Assembly (NCBI RefSeq): GCF_000526795.1
Contig: NZ_JAGT01000001.1
Coordinates: forward strand, 1,511,001 to 1,575,000
Direction of reading: 5' to 3'
DNA: 64,000 nt
Source of the DNA: Ruminococcus flavefaciens AE3010
GTDB lineage: Bacteria > Bacillota > Clostridia > Oscillospirales > Ruminococcaceae
This document shows, in pieces, positions 9,194 through 18,326 of the stretch. Both the position numbers and the translations under genes were made by a program. Positions within the stretch are counted from its first letter, which is position 1; each line of letters begins with the position of its first letter. The notes beneath the pieces were generated by a model that saw nothing but the letters and a program-made list of their open reading frames with translations, had not been told where the DNA came from and searched no databases.

Positions 9194-10366
9194 ATGGCAA
9201 CCATAAAGAAACGCGGCGACAGCTACCTTATAAGGGTAAGCTGCGGCTACGATATTAACGGTAAACACATGGAGCAGTCCATGACCTGGAAATCCGAAAA
9301 AGGAATGACACCAAAGCAAATAAAGAAAGAGGTAGAAAGACAGGCAACTTTATTTGAAGAAGCCTGCAACTACGGCTACAAAACTTCTGCAATTAAGTTT
9401 CAGGAGCTTGCGGAGGAATGGTTTGAAGAATATGCAAATCTTAATCTCCGCCACACCACATTATATCGAATGAGAAATATCACTCATCGTGTATATCCCC
9501 TGCTCGGTCATCTCCGCATTGATAAAATCACAGTTCGTCACATTCAAGGCTTTATAAATTCACTTGCCAAAGAAGGAGCCAATATAAATACAGGAAAACC
9601 TCTTTCACGAAAAACGATCATACACCACCTCACGTTTATCTCAGATGTATTTAGTTATGCCATACGCTCAGGACTGGTTTCTGACAACCCGTGCAGTAAG
9701 GTAATAATCCCTAAAGGCGAGTCCAAAAAGAAAGAGATATATTCTCAGGAAGAAATGATGAAACTTCTTTCGCTCATGCAGGATCAGCCGTTGAAATACC
9801 GGGTTTTCTTCTTTCTCCTTGCTTACAGCGGCTTCCGACGCGCAGAAATGCTTGGCTTGGAATGGAAAGATGTTGATTTTAATAATTGCACGATAAGTGT
9901 CCGCAGAACTGCAAACTATGTCTCAGGCGTAGGTACTTATACGGATACTACCAAAACAAGACGTTCACAGCGTACTCTGAAGATAGCTGTTCAGATCATT
10001 GAAATGCTTCGTGATCTCCAAGATGAGCAAGCAGACGAAGCCCTGAGACTTGGTGACAAATGGGTAGATACCGACCGTATCTTCACGAGGTGGAACGGTG
10101 AGACAATGGGAAGCCATACTACGTATAAATGGCTGCGCGATCTCTGCGACGCAAATGAGCTGCCGTTTTATGGAATACATTCATTCCGACACTTTGCTGC
10201 TTCATCTATGATCTCAGCAGGGATCGACGTTACAACTGTTTCGGGGGCATTAGGACATTGTAATTCAGCTACAACTTTGAATATTTATTCCCATGTATTC
10301 CAGACAGCACAGGCAAGAGTTTCTGAAGCAATGGACTGTGTTTTTGGCTTTCTTCAAAAGGGCTGA
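9194..10366 (+). CDS. Tyrosine recombinase/integrase (Tn916-like), intact
   Basis: 390 residues, with AGGAGGT six bases before the ATG. Residues about 1-60 form an AP2-like arm-binding domain ('MATIKKRGDSYLIRVSCGYD'), about 65-165 a SAM-like core-binding domain, and 185-380 the catalytic domain. Catalytic residues visible: Arg in 'SGFRRAEMLGLEW', His-x-x-Arg in 'HSFRHFAAS', His in 'GALGHCNSATT', and Tyr in 'LNIYSHVF'. It lies just left of an 11-bp-period direct repeat and a tRNA-Ala 3' half, the expected position for the integrase of an element ending at 10532. Confidence 0.95.
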   Translation: MATIKKRGDSYLIRVSCGYDINGKHMEQSMTWKSEKGMTPKQIKKEVERQATLFEEACNYGYKTSAIKFQELAEEWFEEYANLNLRHTTLYRMRNITHRVYPLLGHLRIDKITVRHIQGFINSLAKEGANINTGKPLSRKTIIHHLTFISDVFSYAIRSGLVSDNPCSKVIIPKGESKKKEIYSQEEMMKLLSLMQDQPLKYRVFFFLLAYSGFRRAEMLGLEWKDVDFNNCTISVRRTANYVSGVGTYTDTTKTRRSQRTLKIAVQIIEMLRDLQDEQADEALRLGDKWVDTDRIFTRWNGETMGSHTTYKWLRDLCDANELPFYGIHSFRHFAASSMISAGIDVTTVSGALGHCNSATTLNIYSHVFQTAQARVSEAMDCVFGFLQKG

Positions 10367-10398
10367 TTATCGGCTTTTTCTGCTGCTAAAATGAGCAG

Positions 10399-10420
10399 TA
10401 GCGGACAAATAGCGGACAAA
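10399..10420 (+). repeat. Direct repeat pair, 11-bp period (putative integrase arm site)
   Basis: Two adjacent perfect copies of 'tagcggacaaa', 33 bases after the integrase stop. One helical turn of spacing suits cooperative binding of the integrase arm domain. Confidence 0.75.
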
Positions 10421-10445
10421 GCCATTTTTCGTCTAAAAGTAAAAG

Positions 10446-10477
10446 CGAGGAAACGGCTATTTTAAGCCATTTCCTCG
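10446..10477. terminator. Hairpin beside the tRNA-Ala 3' half
   Basis: Stem cgaggaaa/tttcctcg extended by ggct/agcc around a short AT loop. It may end transcription between the integrase and the attachment site. A hairpin in the same position accompanies the other tRNA-Ala half at 28.9 kb. Confidence 0.6.
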
Positions 10478-10487
10478 TCATTAAATC

Positions 10488-10532
10488 TGGTGGACCATAG
10501 GGGACTTGAACCCCTTACCCCCACACTGCCAG
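10488..10532 (-). other. tRNA-Ala(GGC) 3' half, putative attachment site
   Basis: On the minus strand: anticodon loop CTGGCAG, stem TGTGG, five-base variable loop, T-arm AGGGG-TTCAAGT-CCCCT, acceptor ATGGTCC, A, CCA. The sequence stops resembling a tRNA exactly upstream of the anticodon loop, so this is a 3' half only. It shares 16 bases (acccccacactgccag) with the half at 28928-28972, the proposed core of attL/attR. Confidence 0.8.
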
Positions 10533-10648
10533 AGACTCATGTTATCTTTTATCAATAATTATATTCTTAGATATTTGCCAATATTACGTGAAATGCATCA
10601 CAAATCTTCTCATAATCATTTGTTTCGTTTTATAGTTTTTTATATCAT

Positions 10649-10670
10649 TCTTTACACTTTCTTTACACTT
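10649..10670 (+). repeat. Direct repeat pair, 11-bp period (arm site, left end of element)
   Basis: Two perfect copies of 'tctttacactt'. The identical pair occurs at 28838-28859 near the other end of the proposed element. Confidence 0.8.
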
Positions 10671-10706
10671 TTTAGCATCGACATTAATCTATATTTCGTA
10701 TAATTC

Positions 10707-11944
10707 TTATGATATTTCTTCATTGATTTCCTCAAATTGGTGTGTGTTATCTTTAATGTCATCCTTTTTTTCTATTTTCGTTATAAGCATTTCTTGTAAT
10801 ACATTAGCGGCGACTTCATCTGCTTCTGAAAGGCAATGCAAATATTGATTGGTTACTCTCAAGTCGGCGTGACCTAATCGCCCAGATACCTGTTTGATAT
10901 TTACACCGCCTAATAATTGAAGTGTAGCTGATGTGTGGCGCAGAGCGTGAAATTTACGATGTTTAAGTCCATGACGTTTAAGAAATCCCGAAACCAATGT
11001 GATGGCGTTGCAGGGTGCATAATTGAACCGTTCCATGTTGTAAACAGCCATTCGTCACCTTCCCAAGCAGTACCGAGTCTCAGACGTTCCCGCTCCTTTT
11101 CTGCCTTTAATTGGCGTATAAGATCTATGGTGTATTCATCTATTTTAACTGTTCGAACATCGTTATCCTTTGGCGGCTTTGTTGTTATCGGTTCGCCTTT
11201 AAGCTTATAAGCGGCTCTTTCAATAGTGATTCTGTTATTGATAAAAACAACGTCACTGAATTTCAAAGCAGTCAGTTCTCCTTCACGTGCTCCACTCATT
11301 ATTGCAAGATAAACAATAGCTTTATACTGTAAAGGTTCATCTTCCAAACATGATAACATTTCGATAGCTTCCTGTTTTGTGAATATCTCCACTTTCGGAG
11401 TTATCACCTTTGGCATTGTAAGCCTTTCAGCGTTAGCAGGATTGGTCTGAATTAATCCGAGTTTGACAGCTTGATGTAATACCGATTGCAGTACAGCAAG
11501 CTTACGCTTTATAGTGGACGGTGACGGCTTTGTATTACTGTTATTCTGAATATACTTTATGAATTGCTGTACATGAGCAGGCTTAATGTCTACGAGCTTT
11601 ATATGACCTAATAACGGTAAGATAAGATTACTACAGATTTTCGTATATGTTTCATATGTACGAGGAGCAAGAATATCTTTTTTCACATCAAGATACATTG
11701 GAATAAAGTCAGAAAGTTTTAAATTTCTCTGAGAACCAACAACTCCATTCTTTACTTCATCTTCAAACTGTATGGCTATTCTTTCAACTTCTTTTGCTGC
11801 TTGCTTTTCAGTCATATCTGTAGGAACTTTCCATGTCTTACTCTTAAGACGTTGTCCTCCGTTTCCATTATAGCCATCCGAAGCCCAAATTCGATAACTG
11901 ATTACTTTTCCAGCTTTATTTTTATTTGCTTTAATATGAGCCAT
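10707..11944 (-). pseudogene. Tyrosine integrase with a single frameshift
   Basis: Starts at an ATG at 11944 and has the AP2-like, core-binding and catalytic regions, with the first catalytic Arg in 'SGAREGELTALKF'. At about 10982-10986, in the T-run after 'SHWFRDF', the frame shifts by one base. The other frame continues as 'FLKRHGLKHRKFHALRHTS', with His-x-x-Arg, 'GRLGHADLRVTNQYLH' and the tyrosine, to 10707. Restoring one T would give an integrase of about 410 residues. It sits immediately inside the tRNA-Ala half at 10.5 kb, converging on it, and would be the integrase of the 10.5-29.0 kb element. Sequencing error or a programmed frameshift are alternatives. Confidence 0.85.
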
Positions 11945-12063
11945 AAGCTTATCACTCCATAATACAATGAAAATATGGATTCCTTTATAAATATTATAAG
12001 CTTTTTATACTACATTGTCAACGATTTTTAGAGGATAACTAACATACTTTAATTTTACAAAAA

Positions 12064-12086
12064 AAGCTGTTCTTTGCGAACAGCTT
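12064..12086 (-). terminator. Rho-independent terminator
   Basis: Nine-bp stem aagctgttc/gaacagctt with a T-run on the minus strand. It ends the sigma-factor operon. Confidence 0.88.
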
Positions 12087-12150
12087 CTTTATTTTTAATA
12101 TTTATGATTTTTCAGTAAGCTCATATGCCGCTTATTTCACAGCTATAGGA

Positions 12151-13218
12151 TCAGTTTACAACTGCTGAAGTACTTGGATAGTCATAATCAATATCCTTCT
12201 GCTCTATTCTCCAATCCTGAGCAGCTTCATCGAATGCTATTTTAAACGTTACTTCACCGTGCGTTTCATCGTACATTCCATTTGCGTTGTTATTAAACTT
12301 TCTTTTAAGCGTGAAGGAGTTTTCTGTCACATCAGTTACCTCTGTCTGATCGTCTGACCAGTGATTACCTAAAATATAATCCTTATGGAAACATTTCTGA
12401 TATAATTCACCCTCATACTCGATATATGTATATGCATGATCTATTTTTCCGTCAGCAGGAAGAGTATCTGCTGTAAATGAAGGCCCGAATAATGCATTGT
12501 TATTTGTGTATTCAGCATTGACAGAATAGAACGGATCATAATTCTCGCCGTAATAAGTATTGTACAGCTTCTTTACCCCGTCCATGGTTTTCTCTGTAAG
12601 TCTTTCATCAGTAGTCTTACAATATTCCAGCTCTGCATCAGATGTCAGCGTGTCATAATGCATAGTGCAGTTAAGCTTTAAACTGTCAGTACCTTCAAAA
12701 TCCCCCCTTATACGTGCAGTAACATCAAAGAAGCACTCATAATCCCAATAATTATCTGTAAGCTTATGTGCAATCCCCTCAGGAGTTGACTCATCTATTG
12801 CTGTAGTTGTCTCGGCAGCTGCTGTAGTTGTGGTAACAGTTGTTGTCACATCAGATGTAGTAGTGACCTCTGTCACGGAAGATGTTGTAGTCGTATCTGT
12901 CACAGATGATGAGCCCGGAACTGACTTATTCATTTTGTGGAGCAGATAGCTTTCTCCGCCGATACCGCCTGCGATTATAGCGAAAGCTGCTGCCATGCCT
13001 GCAAACTTTATCCATCTTGGACGATTGTAATTCTCTACGCCCTTTACACTGTTCTTATTTGGCTCATCAGCATTGCTTGTTATATTCATTTTCTCTTTAG
13101 TCATATTAAACATCCTCTCTCTTGCTGAAGCTGACAGGGACGGATATTCCTTCGCAACTCTGTCTGCAGTTTCAAGGTCAATGTCGAATTCATTGAACAT
13201 TTCTTCTTTAGTCTTCAT
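12151..13218 (-). CDS. Single-pass membrane protein, probable partner (anti-sigma-like) of the ECF sigma factor
   Basis: 355 residues. The cytoplasmic part (1-70) contains 'FDIDLETADRVAKEYPSLS', one membrane segment lies at about 72-95, then a threonine/valine-rich linker and an extracellular domain (about 150-350) rich in aromatic residues. It follows the sigma gene by 12 bases with its own AAGGAGG. Topology and gene order fit a membrane anti-sigma factor, but no ZAS or RsgI domain was recognised, so the role is inferred. A paralogue with the same layout is at 36465-37538. Confidence 0.7.
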   Translation of the reverse strand: MKTKEEMFNEFDIDLETADRVAKEYPSLSASARERMFNMTKEKMNITSNADEPNKNSVKGVENYNRPRWIKFAGMAAAFAIIAGGIGGESYLLHKMNKSVPGSSSVTDTTTTSSVTEVTTTSDVTTTVTTTTAAAETTTAIDESTPEGIAHKLTDNYWDYECFFDVTARIRGDFEGTDSLKLNCTMHYDTLTSDAELEYCKTTDERLTEKTMDGVKKLYNTYYGENYDPFYSVNAEYTNNNALFGPSFTADTLPADGKIDHAYTYIEYEGELYQKCFHKDYILGNHWSDDQTEVTDVTENSFTLKRKFNNNANGMYDETHGEVTFKIAFDEAAQDWRIEQKDIDYDYPSTSAVVN

Positions 13219-13230
13219 ACATATCCCTCC

Positions 13231-13797
13231 TTAATAATTTATGCCGACTTCACAAAGCATCTTTTTCAGCTTTTGCCTTGCGCGGACGCTTCGTTTCTGT
13301 ACAGCGGCTGCTGTCATTGAAATTGCTTTTCCTATTTCAGCTACCGTCATATTGTAGTAGTACTGTTTTATTATTATCGTTGTGTCAGGTTCGCCTAATT
13401 CTTTTATTTTATTGAATAAGATGTAATTACGCTCTGACATCTCAGAAGATTCGATTATATTTTCTCCCGACGATATTTCTCTGAGCACTTCATCATCAGC
13501 AGATATGGTTCTGTCAGCTCTTACAGTAAGCTTTCTGTACATATCTATTGCCTTGCGTTTAGCGATAACTCCTATAAATCCTTTTAGGTCGCCTTCACGC
13601 TCACCAATATAATTTACCTTTTTGAATACCTCAGTAAAAACGTCACTCACACATTCCTCTATATCTTCCGCAGTACCGCAGCTTTTGAGTTTAGTTGCAG
13701 CTATAACATATACATAATTACAGTATTCATCGAAAACTGCTCTCATGCACTCTTCCGGTGATCGTTCCATGTGTTTCTTGAACTCCTGATCCGTCAT
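13231..13797 (-). CDS. ECF-type RNA polymerase sigma factor
   Basis: 188 residues, AGGAGG before the ATG. Region 2 spans about 20-95 ('DEYCNYVYVIAATKLK', 'EDIEECVSDVFTEVFKK', 'IAKRKAIDMYRKL') and region 4 about 135-185 ('YYYNMTVAEIGKAISM', 'RSVRARQKLKKML'). It directs transcription of a small regulon and is expected to be held by the downstream membrane protein. The upstream region is conserved with its paralogue at 37551-38117, which suggests autoregulation. Confidence 0.92.
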   Translation of the reverse strand: MTDQEFKKHMERSPEECMRAVFDEYCNYVYVIAATKLKSCGTAEDIEECVSDVFTEVFKKVNYIGEREGDLKGFIGVIAKRKAIDMYRKLTVRADRTISADDEVLREISSGENIIESSEMSERNYILFNKIKELGEPDTTIIIKQYYYNMTVAEIGKAISMTAAAVQKRSVRARQKLKKMLCEVGINY

Positions 13798-13816
13798 ATG
13801 TGTTCCTCCTATTCTG

Positions 13817-13855
13817 TTCAGCGATCGCTTTCATTATATACACTCGTACTTGTGA
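13817..13855 (-). promoter_or_regulatory. Conserved promoter block of the sigma-factor operon
   Basis: The 39-base block contains TATAAT (minus strand) and, upstream of it, 'TCACAAGTACGAGTG', then 'GCGATCGC' close to the gene. The same block precedes the paralogous operon at 38137-38175, while flanking sequence diverges faster. Confidence 0.65.
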
Positions 13856-13955
13856 CATCGGGTAGGACATTTTTTCCAAAAAATATTTTATCACATTTTT
13901 AAAAAGGGTTCAATGCTTTGCTACAGCAATAAAAAGCCACTTCTGCCAATTTTTT

Positions 13956-14000
13956 TTGGTAAGGCGTATGTCGTCGGTTCAAGTCCGATCATCAGCTCCA
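13956..14000 (+). other. tRNA-Thr(GGT) 3' half, putative attachment scar
   Basis: Anticodon loop TTGGTAA (anticodon GGT), stem GGCGT, variable loop, T-arm GTCGG-TTCAAGT-CCGAT, acceptor CATCAGC, T, CCA. Nothing upstream pairs as a 5' half. The cut point at the anticodon loop is the same as in the tRNA-Ala halves. Confidence 0.8.
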
Positions 14001-14013
14001 CGCAAATAGTGGT

Positions 14014-14050
14014 AAATAGGCGTTTCTTCTATATGAGAAAACGCTTATTT
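14014..14050. terminator. Hairpin downstream of the tRNA-Thr half
   Basis: Stem aaataggcgtttct against agaaaacgcttattt, nearly perfect. Its 5' arm resembles the hairpin beside the tRNA-Ala half at 28877-28913, so the two may derive from related element ends. Confidence 0.65.
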
Positions 14051-14069
14051 ATTTAACTGAATGCAAAAG

Positions 14070-14091
14070 TGTCATTAATCTGTCATTGTTA
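14070..14091 (+). repeat. Direct repeat pair, 11-bp period
   Basis: 'tgtcattaatc' followed by 'tgtcattgtta'. Part of a 24-base segment repeated almost unchanged at 28711-28733. Confidence 0.75.
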
Positions 14092-14224
14092 CTATAAGAA
14101 GTCACGAGAAGATGTCACAGAATACAGCAACAATCGACTTGACAAATCGTTTATCACAAACATAAAATAGTATTGCAAGAGTTTGGAAATGCTTGTACAA
14201 AATAATGATATATAGGAGAAAAAA

Positions 14225-17200
14225 ATGAACAAAAAAATAGGACTAATTGCGGTAATCGTTATAGCATTTATGCTTACGCTCAATATCCCGATTACTGCTT
14301 TCGCAGCATCAAACGCTGTTTCAGACGGGATTGAAACTGATCTCATGTCTAATAAGGAAGTCTTTTCCAACACAGACGATATGAAGTTTACTTTTAGTGC
14401 CAAGAATACAAATACATATGATATTAACGGTGCAAGTGTAAAACTTACTATTCCTGAGGGGCTAAAGCTTAAATCAGGTGAACTGACTTCAGGAAACATT
14501 ACTCTGAAGTCAGGTGAACAGTTCAAAAAGGAAATAACTCTTGTAAAAAATGGCCCTACGGCTTTACAAAAGGTAAATAGTCCCAAGACTGGTGATGACA
14601 GCCATATCTCAACGATTCTGTTTATTATGCTCGCTCTCGGAGCAGGTTCTTTTCTGCTCAGGAAGAACAGAAAGGCTTCAAGAACTATCCTGAGTTTTAT
14701 GATATGTGCAGGCTTCATTACTTCAGTATCACCACTCAATGCATTTTCGGCTGATAAGACAACTATAAGCATAGATAAGACAATAAAGGTATCCGGTAAT
14801 GCTTATACAGTAAAAGCTGAAATGAGCTTTACAGTTCCTGAAACAGATACAGCTGCTTCATACACAGTATCATTTGCTGTAAACGGCGGCAGCGAGATAG
14901 CAGATCAAACAGTAGCGGCAGGCAACTTTGCGGTACAGCCAAAGACACCTGTTAGAGATGGCTTCTCATTTGCTGGCTGGTATGCTGACCAATCACTCTC
15001 GCAGATCTATGATTTTGACACACCTGTTAACGCTGATACAACAATATATGCCATGTGGACAAATGAAATAGATAAGAATGGCAACAGTCTGCCGGACTGT
15101 CTTGAGAGTAACGATCAGACAATGGACACCGATAATGACGGTATTACTGATTATCAGGAGATCATGTTCCTTAATACTGATACGAGAAAGAAGGATACAG
15201 ACGGTAACGGAGTCTTAGATAAAGACGAGGACTCAGATAACGATGGAATAATCAATATAAACGAGTTCAAAATCGGAACAAATCCCCTAAAGTTTGATAC
15301 TGATGAGGACGATCTTACCGACAGTGAAGAAAAAGCTATCGGAACTGATCCGCTAAATGAAGATACCGACGGTGACGGCGCTTCTGATGGTTGGGAAAAG
15401 ACTAATGGCTTTGATCCGCTTAATGCTGATCAGTCATTTGTTATAAAAAAGACTGATGGCGCTATGAGCATAGAGCTTGAATGCGAGGGCAAGTATGCTG
15501 CTGAATTTGAAGCAGAGCAGATCAGCAATGTTTTTCTGAATGATACAATTCCTGGCTACACATCACCTGCATACGACTTTACTCTAGATGGTAACCCGTT
15601 TATCAGCGCTAAACTCAGCTTCACCTTTGATGAAGCTCTCACAGATGATGATAAATTTGAGCCTGTAATCTATTACTTCAACGAGGAAACACAGGAACTC
15701 GAAGCACTTGAAACTACTGTTTCAGGCAATACAGCTACTGCTCAGCTGAGCCATTTCTCAAAATACATTCTCCTCAACCGCATTGCGTTTGAAAAAGCCT
15801 GGCAATATCAGATCAAGCCACGCGAAATGAACTATAACCCTGATGCCTCACTTGATATAGTATTCGTTGTTGATTACTCAATGAGTATGGAGTGGAACGA
15901 TCCGAATATGCTCTTCCGTGATGTTTGTAAATCATTCGTTGAAAAACTTCGCACTGACAAAGATAAAGCGGGAGTAGTTAAATTCATTAAACAGGCAGAC
16001 GTTGTTTGCAGTCTTACAAGTGACAAAAACAAAGTAACAGACGCTATTGACTCTATTAAATATGATTTTGGCTTTACTTCTAAATCAGGAACTAACGGTT
16101 CAGACGGACTTTATGAAGCTATAAGACTATTCTCAAAATCTACCGCAAAATACAAATATATCGTATTTTTAACCGACGGAGAAGATACCAAGATAAGCTA
16201 TCCATATGATGAACTGATTAAAACCGCGAATGTTTCAGGAATATCAATATATACCATAGGCATGGGTGATGTAACAGAATCTGTACTTAGACAGGTAGCT
16301 TCAGAAACAGGCGGAAAATATTTCTATGCAACAGCAGGTGCTAAAAAAGATGATATTCCTGATCTTGATGATGTTTTTCATGAAGTAGAGTCTGAAACTA
16401 TTGATTATACCTCAGATATTAATAACGATGGCATCTCTGATTACTACACAAAGACGATGTGTGAAGGTAAGCTCAGAACAGATTCAGGAACTCGCGTATT
16501 CGATAATAAAACATACGATGAAATACAAAACGGCGGCGATGATTTCGATGGTGATAAGTTAAAGAACGGTGATGAAATCTCAATTGAGACAAAAGATGGA
16601 AAAACTACTGTTAAACTGAAATCAAGTCCAGTAGATCCTGATACAGATAATGACGGAATACCTGATAACGAAGATAGTGCACCTTTTGATTTTGGATTAT
16701 ATGGTGGTGTAGTAGGTTATCTGACTGTCGCCAGTGCTGATGGTCAACATGAATATATCACTGATTTTGGACATTCATGGTTGTTATTCAAAAGTGCTGT
16801 AAATACAGAAATGAATCTTTCAGGTATTGATACTATATACAAAAATTTGAAAATTAATAGAAACGAGGTAATAAGCATTGGTTCATCGGCAGAAGATTTA
16901 ATACTAAGCTTTAAACCAAATCGAGCCGATCTTATTTTTGCACTTGACCCATATATATATATAATAAAAGAAGTTATTCATCTATTATATCAAAATACAA
17001 TAGAATCATATGCTGGAGAAATCCATATCAATTGGGAGTTTAGTGATGACGGTTATTTAAGTAAAGCTACACCATGGGGAACATCCTATGGTTACAAAAA
17101 ACCAATAACCAAAAAACAATTAGATAAAATCATAGAGTATTGGAACAAGAATAATTACTATAACGTTTATACACATAACTGTGCAAGTATAGCTTCTGAA

Positions 17201-17416
17201 GGGTGGAATAGAATCTTTTTTGATGATAAAGTAATCTCAGATGTATTTAGTGATCCATTTGTATCTATTGATTTGATTTTTGATACAGATATAGGTATAG
17301 ATGTTATAGATATGCCTATAGTACTAAAGAATTCTATTTCTGAAAAGAACAATTATATTTCGGATTTTGATACTGTTATGCTGAATTCTAAGGATCAACA
17401 ATGCAAAACATCTTAA
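14225..17416 (+). CDS. Multidomain VWA surface protein with an internal sorting signal
   Basis: 1063 residues, AGGAG before the ATG. In order: signal peptide (1-28); a small beta domain (30-115); at about 119-123 'SPKTG' followed by a membrane segment and 'RKNRKASR', a complete sorting signal, then a second signal-like segment (155-176); a beta domain; an InlB/Listeria-Bacteroides repeat (about 212-279); acidic calcium-binding DxDxDG repeats (about 300-395); a VWA domain with MIDAS 'DYSMS' (550-554) and 'FLTDGED'; further DxDxDG repeats; and a C-terminal domain with 'FGHSWLLFK' and 'THNCASIASEGW'. The His-then-Cys order suggests a permuted NlpC/P60-like fold, which is only a guess. Probably a cell-surface adhesin or matrix-binding protein carried by the element. 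The internal anchor makes the topology unclear. Confidence 0.85.
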   Translation: MNKKIGLIAVIVIAFMLTLNIPITAFAASNAVSDGIETDLMSNKEVFSNTDDMKFTFSAKNTNTYDINGASVKLTIPEGLKLKSGELTSGNITLKSGEQFKKEITLVKNGPTALQKVNSPKTGDDSHISTILFIMLALGAGSFLLRKNRKASRTILSFMICAGFITSVSPLNAFSADKTTISIDKTIKVSGNAYTVKAEMSFTVPETDTAASYTVSFAVNGGSEIADQTVAAGNFAVQPKTPVRDGFSFAGWYADQSLSQIYDFDTPVNADTTIYAMWTNEIDKNGNSLPDCLESNDQTMDTDNDGITDYQEIMFLNTDTRKKDTDGNGVLDKDEDSDNDGIININEFKIGTNPLKFDTDEDDLTDSEEKAIGTDPLNEDTDGDGASDGWEKTNGFDPLNADQSFVIKKTDGAMSIELECEGKYAAEFEAEQISNVFLNDTIPGYTSPAYDFTLDGNPFISAKLSFTFDEALTDDDKFEPVIYYFNEETQELEALETTVSGNTATAQLSHFSKYILLNRIAFEKAWQYQIKPREMNYNPDASLDIVFVVDYSMSMEWNDPNMLFRDVCKSFVEKLRTDKDKAGVVKFIKQADVVCSLTSDKNKVTDAIDSIKYDFGFTSKSGTNGSDGLYEAIRLFSKSTAKYKYIVFLTDGEDTKISYPYDELIKTANVSGISIYTIGMGDVTESVLRQVASETGGKYFYATAGAKKDDIPDLDDVFHEVESETIDYTSDINNDGISDYYTKTMCEGKLRTDSGTRVFDNKTYDEIQNGGDDFDGDKLKNGDEISIETKDGKTTVKLKSSPVDPDTDNDGIPDNEDSAPFDFGLYGGVVGYLTVASADGQHEYITDFGHSWLLFKSAVNTEMNLSGIDTIYKNLKINRNEVISIGSSAEDLILSFKPNRADLIFALDPYIYIIKEVIHLLYQNTIESYAGEIHINWEFSDDGYLSKATPWGTSYGYKKPITKKQLDKIIEYWNKNNYYNVYTHNCASIASEGWNRIFFDDKVISDVFSDPFVSIDLIFDTDIGIDVIDMPIVLKNSISEKNNYISDFDTVMLNSKDQQCKTS

Positions 17417-17522
17417 TAATCGCCTCTGCTGACATGCAAATTGCTTTTTGATTTTTCTTTAATTGTAATAAAAGTGTGATGATACATAATTCATTTCTAC
17501 AATTAGTACATAATAATAATTA

Positions 17523-17551
17523 AGGCGACTATCAGCATAAGATAGCCGCCT
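17523..17551 (+). terminator. Hairpin after the VWA gene
   Basis: Eleven-base arms with one mismatch (aggcgactatc/gatagccgcct). Only a weak T-run follows. Confidence 0.6.
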
Positions 17552-17635
17552 ATGTTCTTTATTTATTCTGCCACGCTTTTATTCTGTCACGATAAAATGC
17601 AATTTGCTGTTTTGGGGTACAACTTGAACACTCTT

Positions 17636-17820
17636 ACTAAGGTGCTGTGCAGAAGCCACAATGAAGCTGAGTCTATTTATAAAGCTGTTACAACATGGTT
17701 GGCAAAAGTTCTTAAACTAGAGGTAAATCCACAGAAGTCTAAGATAACAAATCTTAAAAGACACTATTCTGAATTTCTCGGGTTTAAGATAAAGGCCGTC
17801 AAGAAATCAGATGTATATCT
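17636..17820 (+). pseudogene. Group II intron reverse transcriptase fragment
   Basis: About 60 codons encode 'CRSHNEAESIYKAVTTWL', 'KLEVNPQKSKITNL' and 'SEFLGFKIKA', the stretch following the YADD region in LtrA-like intron-encoded proteins. The catalytic YADD part, maturase and endonuclease are absent. A terminator interrupts the frame just downstream. A relic of a former insertion. Confidence 0.75.
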
Positions 17821-17836
17821 GAATAAAAACAATAAG

Positions 17837-17867
17837 GCTCTCACAGTTTCGGCTGTGAGAGCTTTTT
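17837..17867 (+). terminator. Rho-independent terminator
   Basis: Ten-bp perfect stem gctctcacag/ctgtgagagc followed by TTTTT. Confidence 0.88.
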
Positions 17868-17878
17868 GTTATAATGAA

Positions 17879-17904
17879 GACCGCAAATAAATCTGCGGTC
17901 TTTT
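17879..17904 (+). terminator. Rho-independent terminator
   Basis: Seven-bp stem gaccgca/tgcggtc followed by TTTT, a few bases after the previous hairpin. Confidence 0.75.
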
Positions 17905-18326
17905 CAGATTAATATGAATTACGCTTAATCTAGGTTCTTTGTAAGTGTAAGAAGAATATAGTTATTCGGAACTTGGTGCTCCTGTTATTGGATTATCCGA
18001 TGAGTATAAAGCAATTGAAGTATCATTATTTAGAGCGTTTTTATCTTGTCACATTATACAACAGACATATTCTAAGATTGTACAAATATACAAAAAACGA
18101 AAATATGTGCATTGTTAACAAAATATATTTGAATCAATTCAAACATTATGATATTATTTCTATATAAGATAAAACTATTCCATTATATAATTATCAATAT
18201 TATGTTCTTTGCCGTATCTGGTAAGAAACTTATGTTGACTGTCATTATCGTTTATCAGAAATAAGCCTCCGAAACAACTTTTACTAAGAGGCATGGAAGT
18301 AAGATTATTTAGGAGCGGAATACGTT
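17905..18326. other. Intergenic debris before the phosphorelay operon
   Basis: About 420 bases without a convincing gene. A frame from 17950 encodes 'ELGAPVIGLSDEYKAIEVSL' and is open for about 53 codons without a start codon or ribosome binding site, so it is probably a gene fragment of unknown origin. The operon promoter should lie near its right end but was not identified. Confidence 0.45.

Noticed and set aside
10488..10532. An intact tRNA gene
   Set aside because: Only the anticodon-loop-to-CCA half is present; the same holds for 13956, 28928 and the shorter 39312 fragment.
14092..14772. A 226-codon minus-strand frame at the start of the VWA gene
   Set aside because: Covers the signal and linker region of the real gene in antisense; its hydrophobicity results from the codon pattern of the sense strand.
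17973..18167. 64-codon plus-strand frame before the kinase
   Set aside because: No ribosome binding site, hydrophobic/basic low-quality composition; a different frame over the same bases looks like an old gene fragment.
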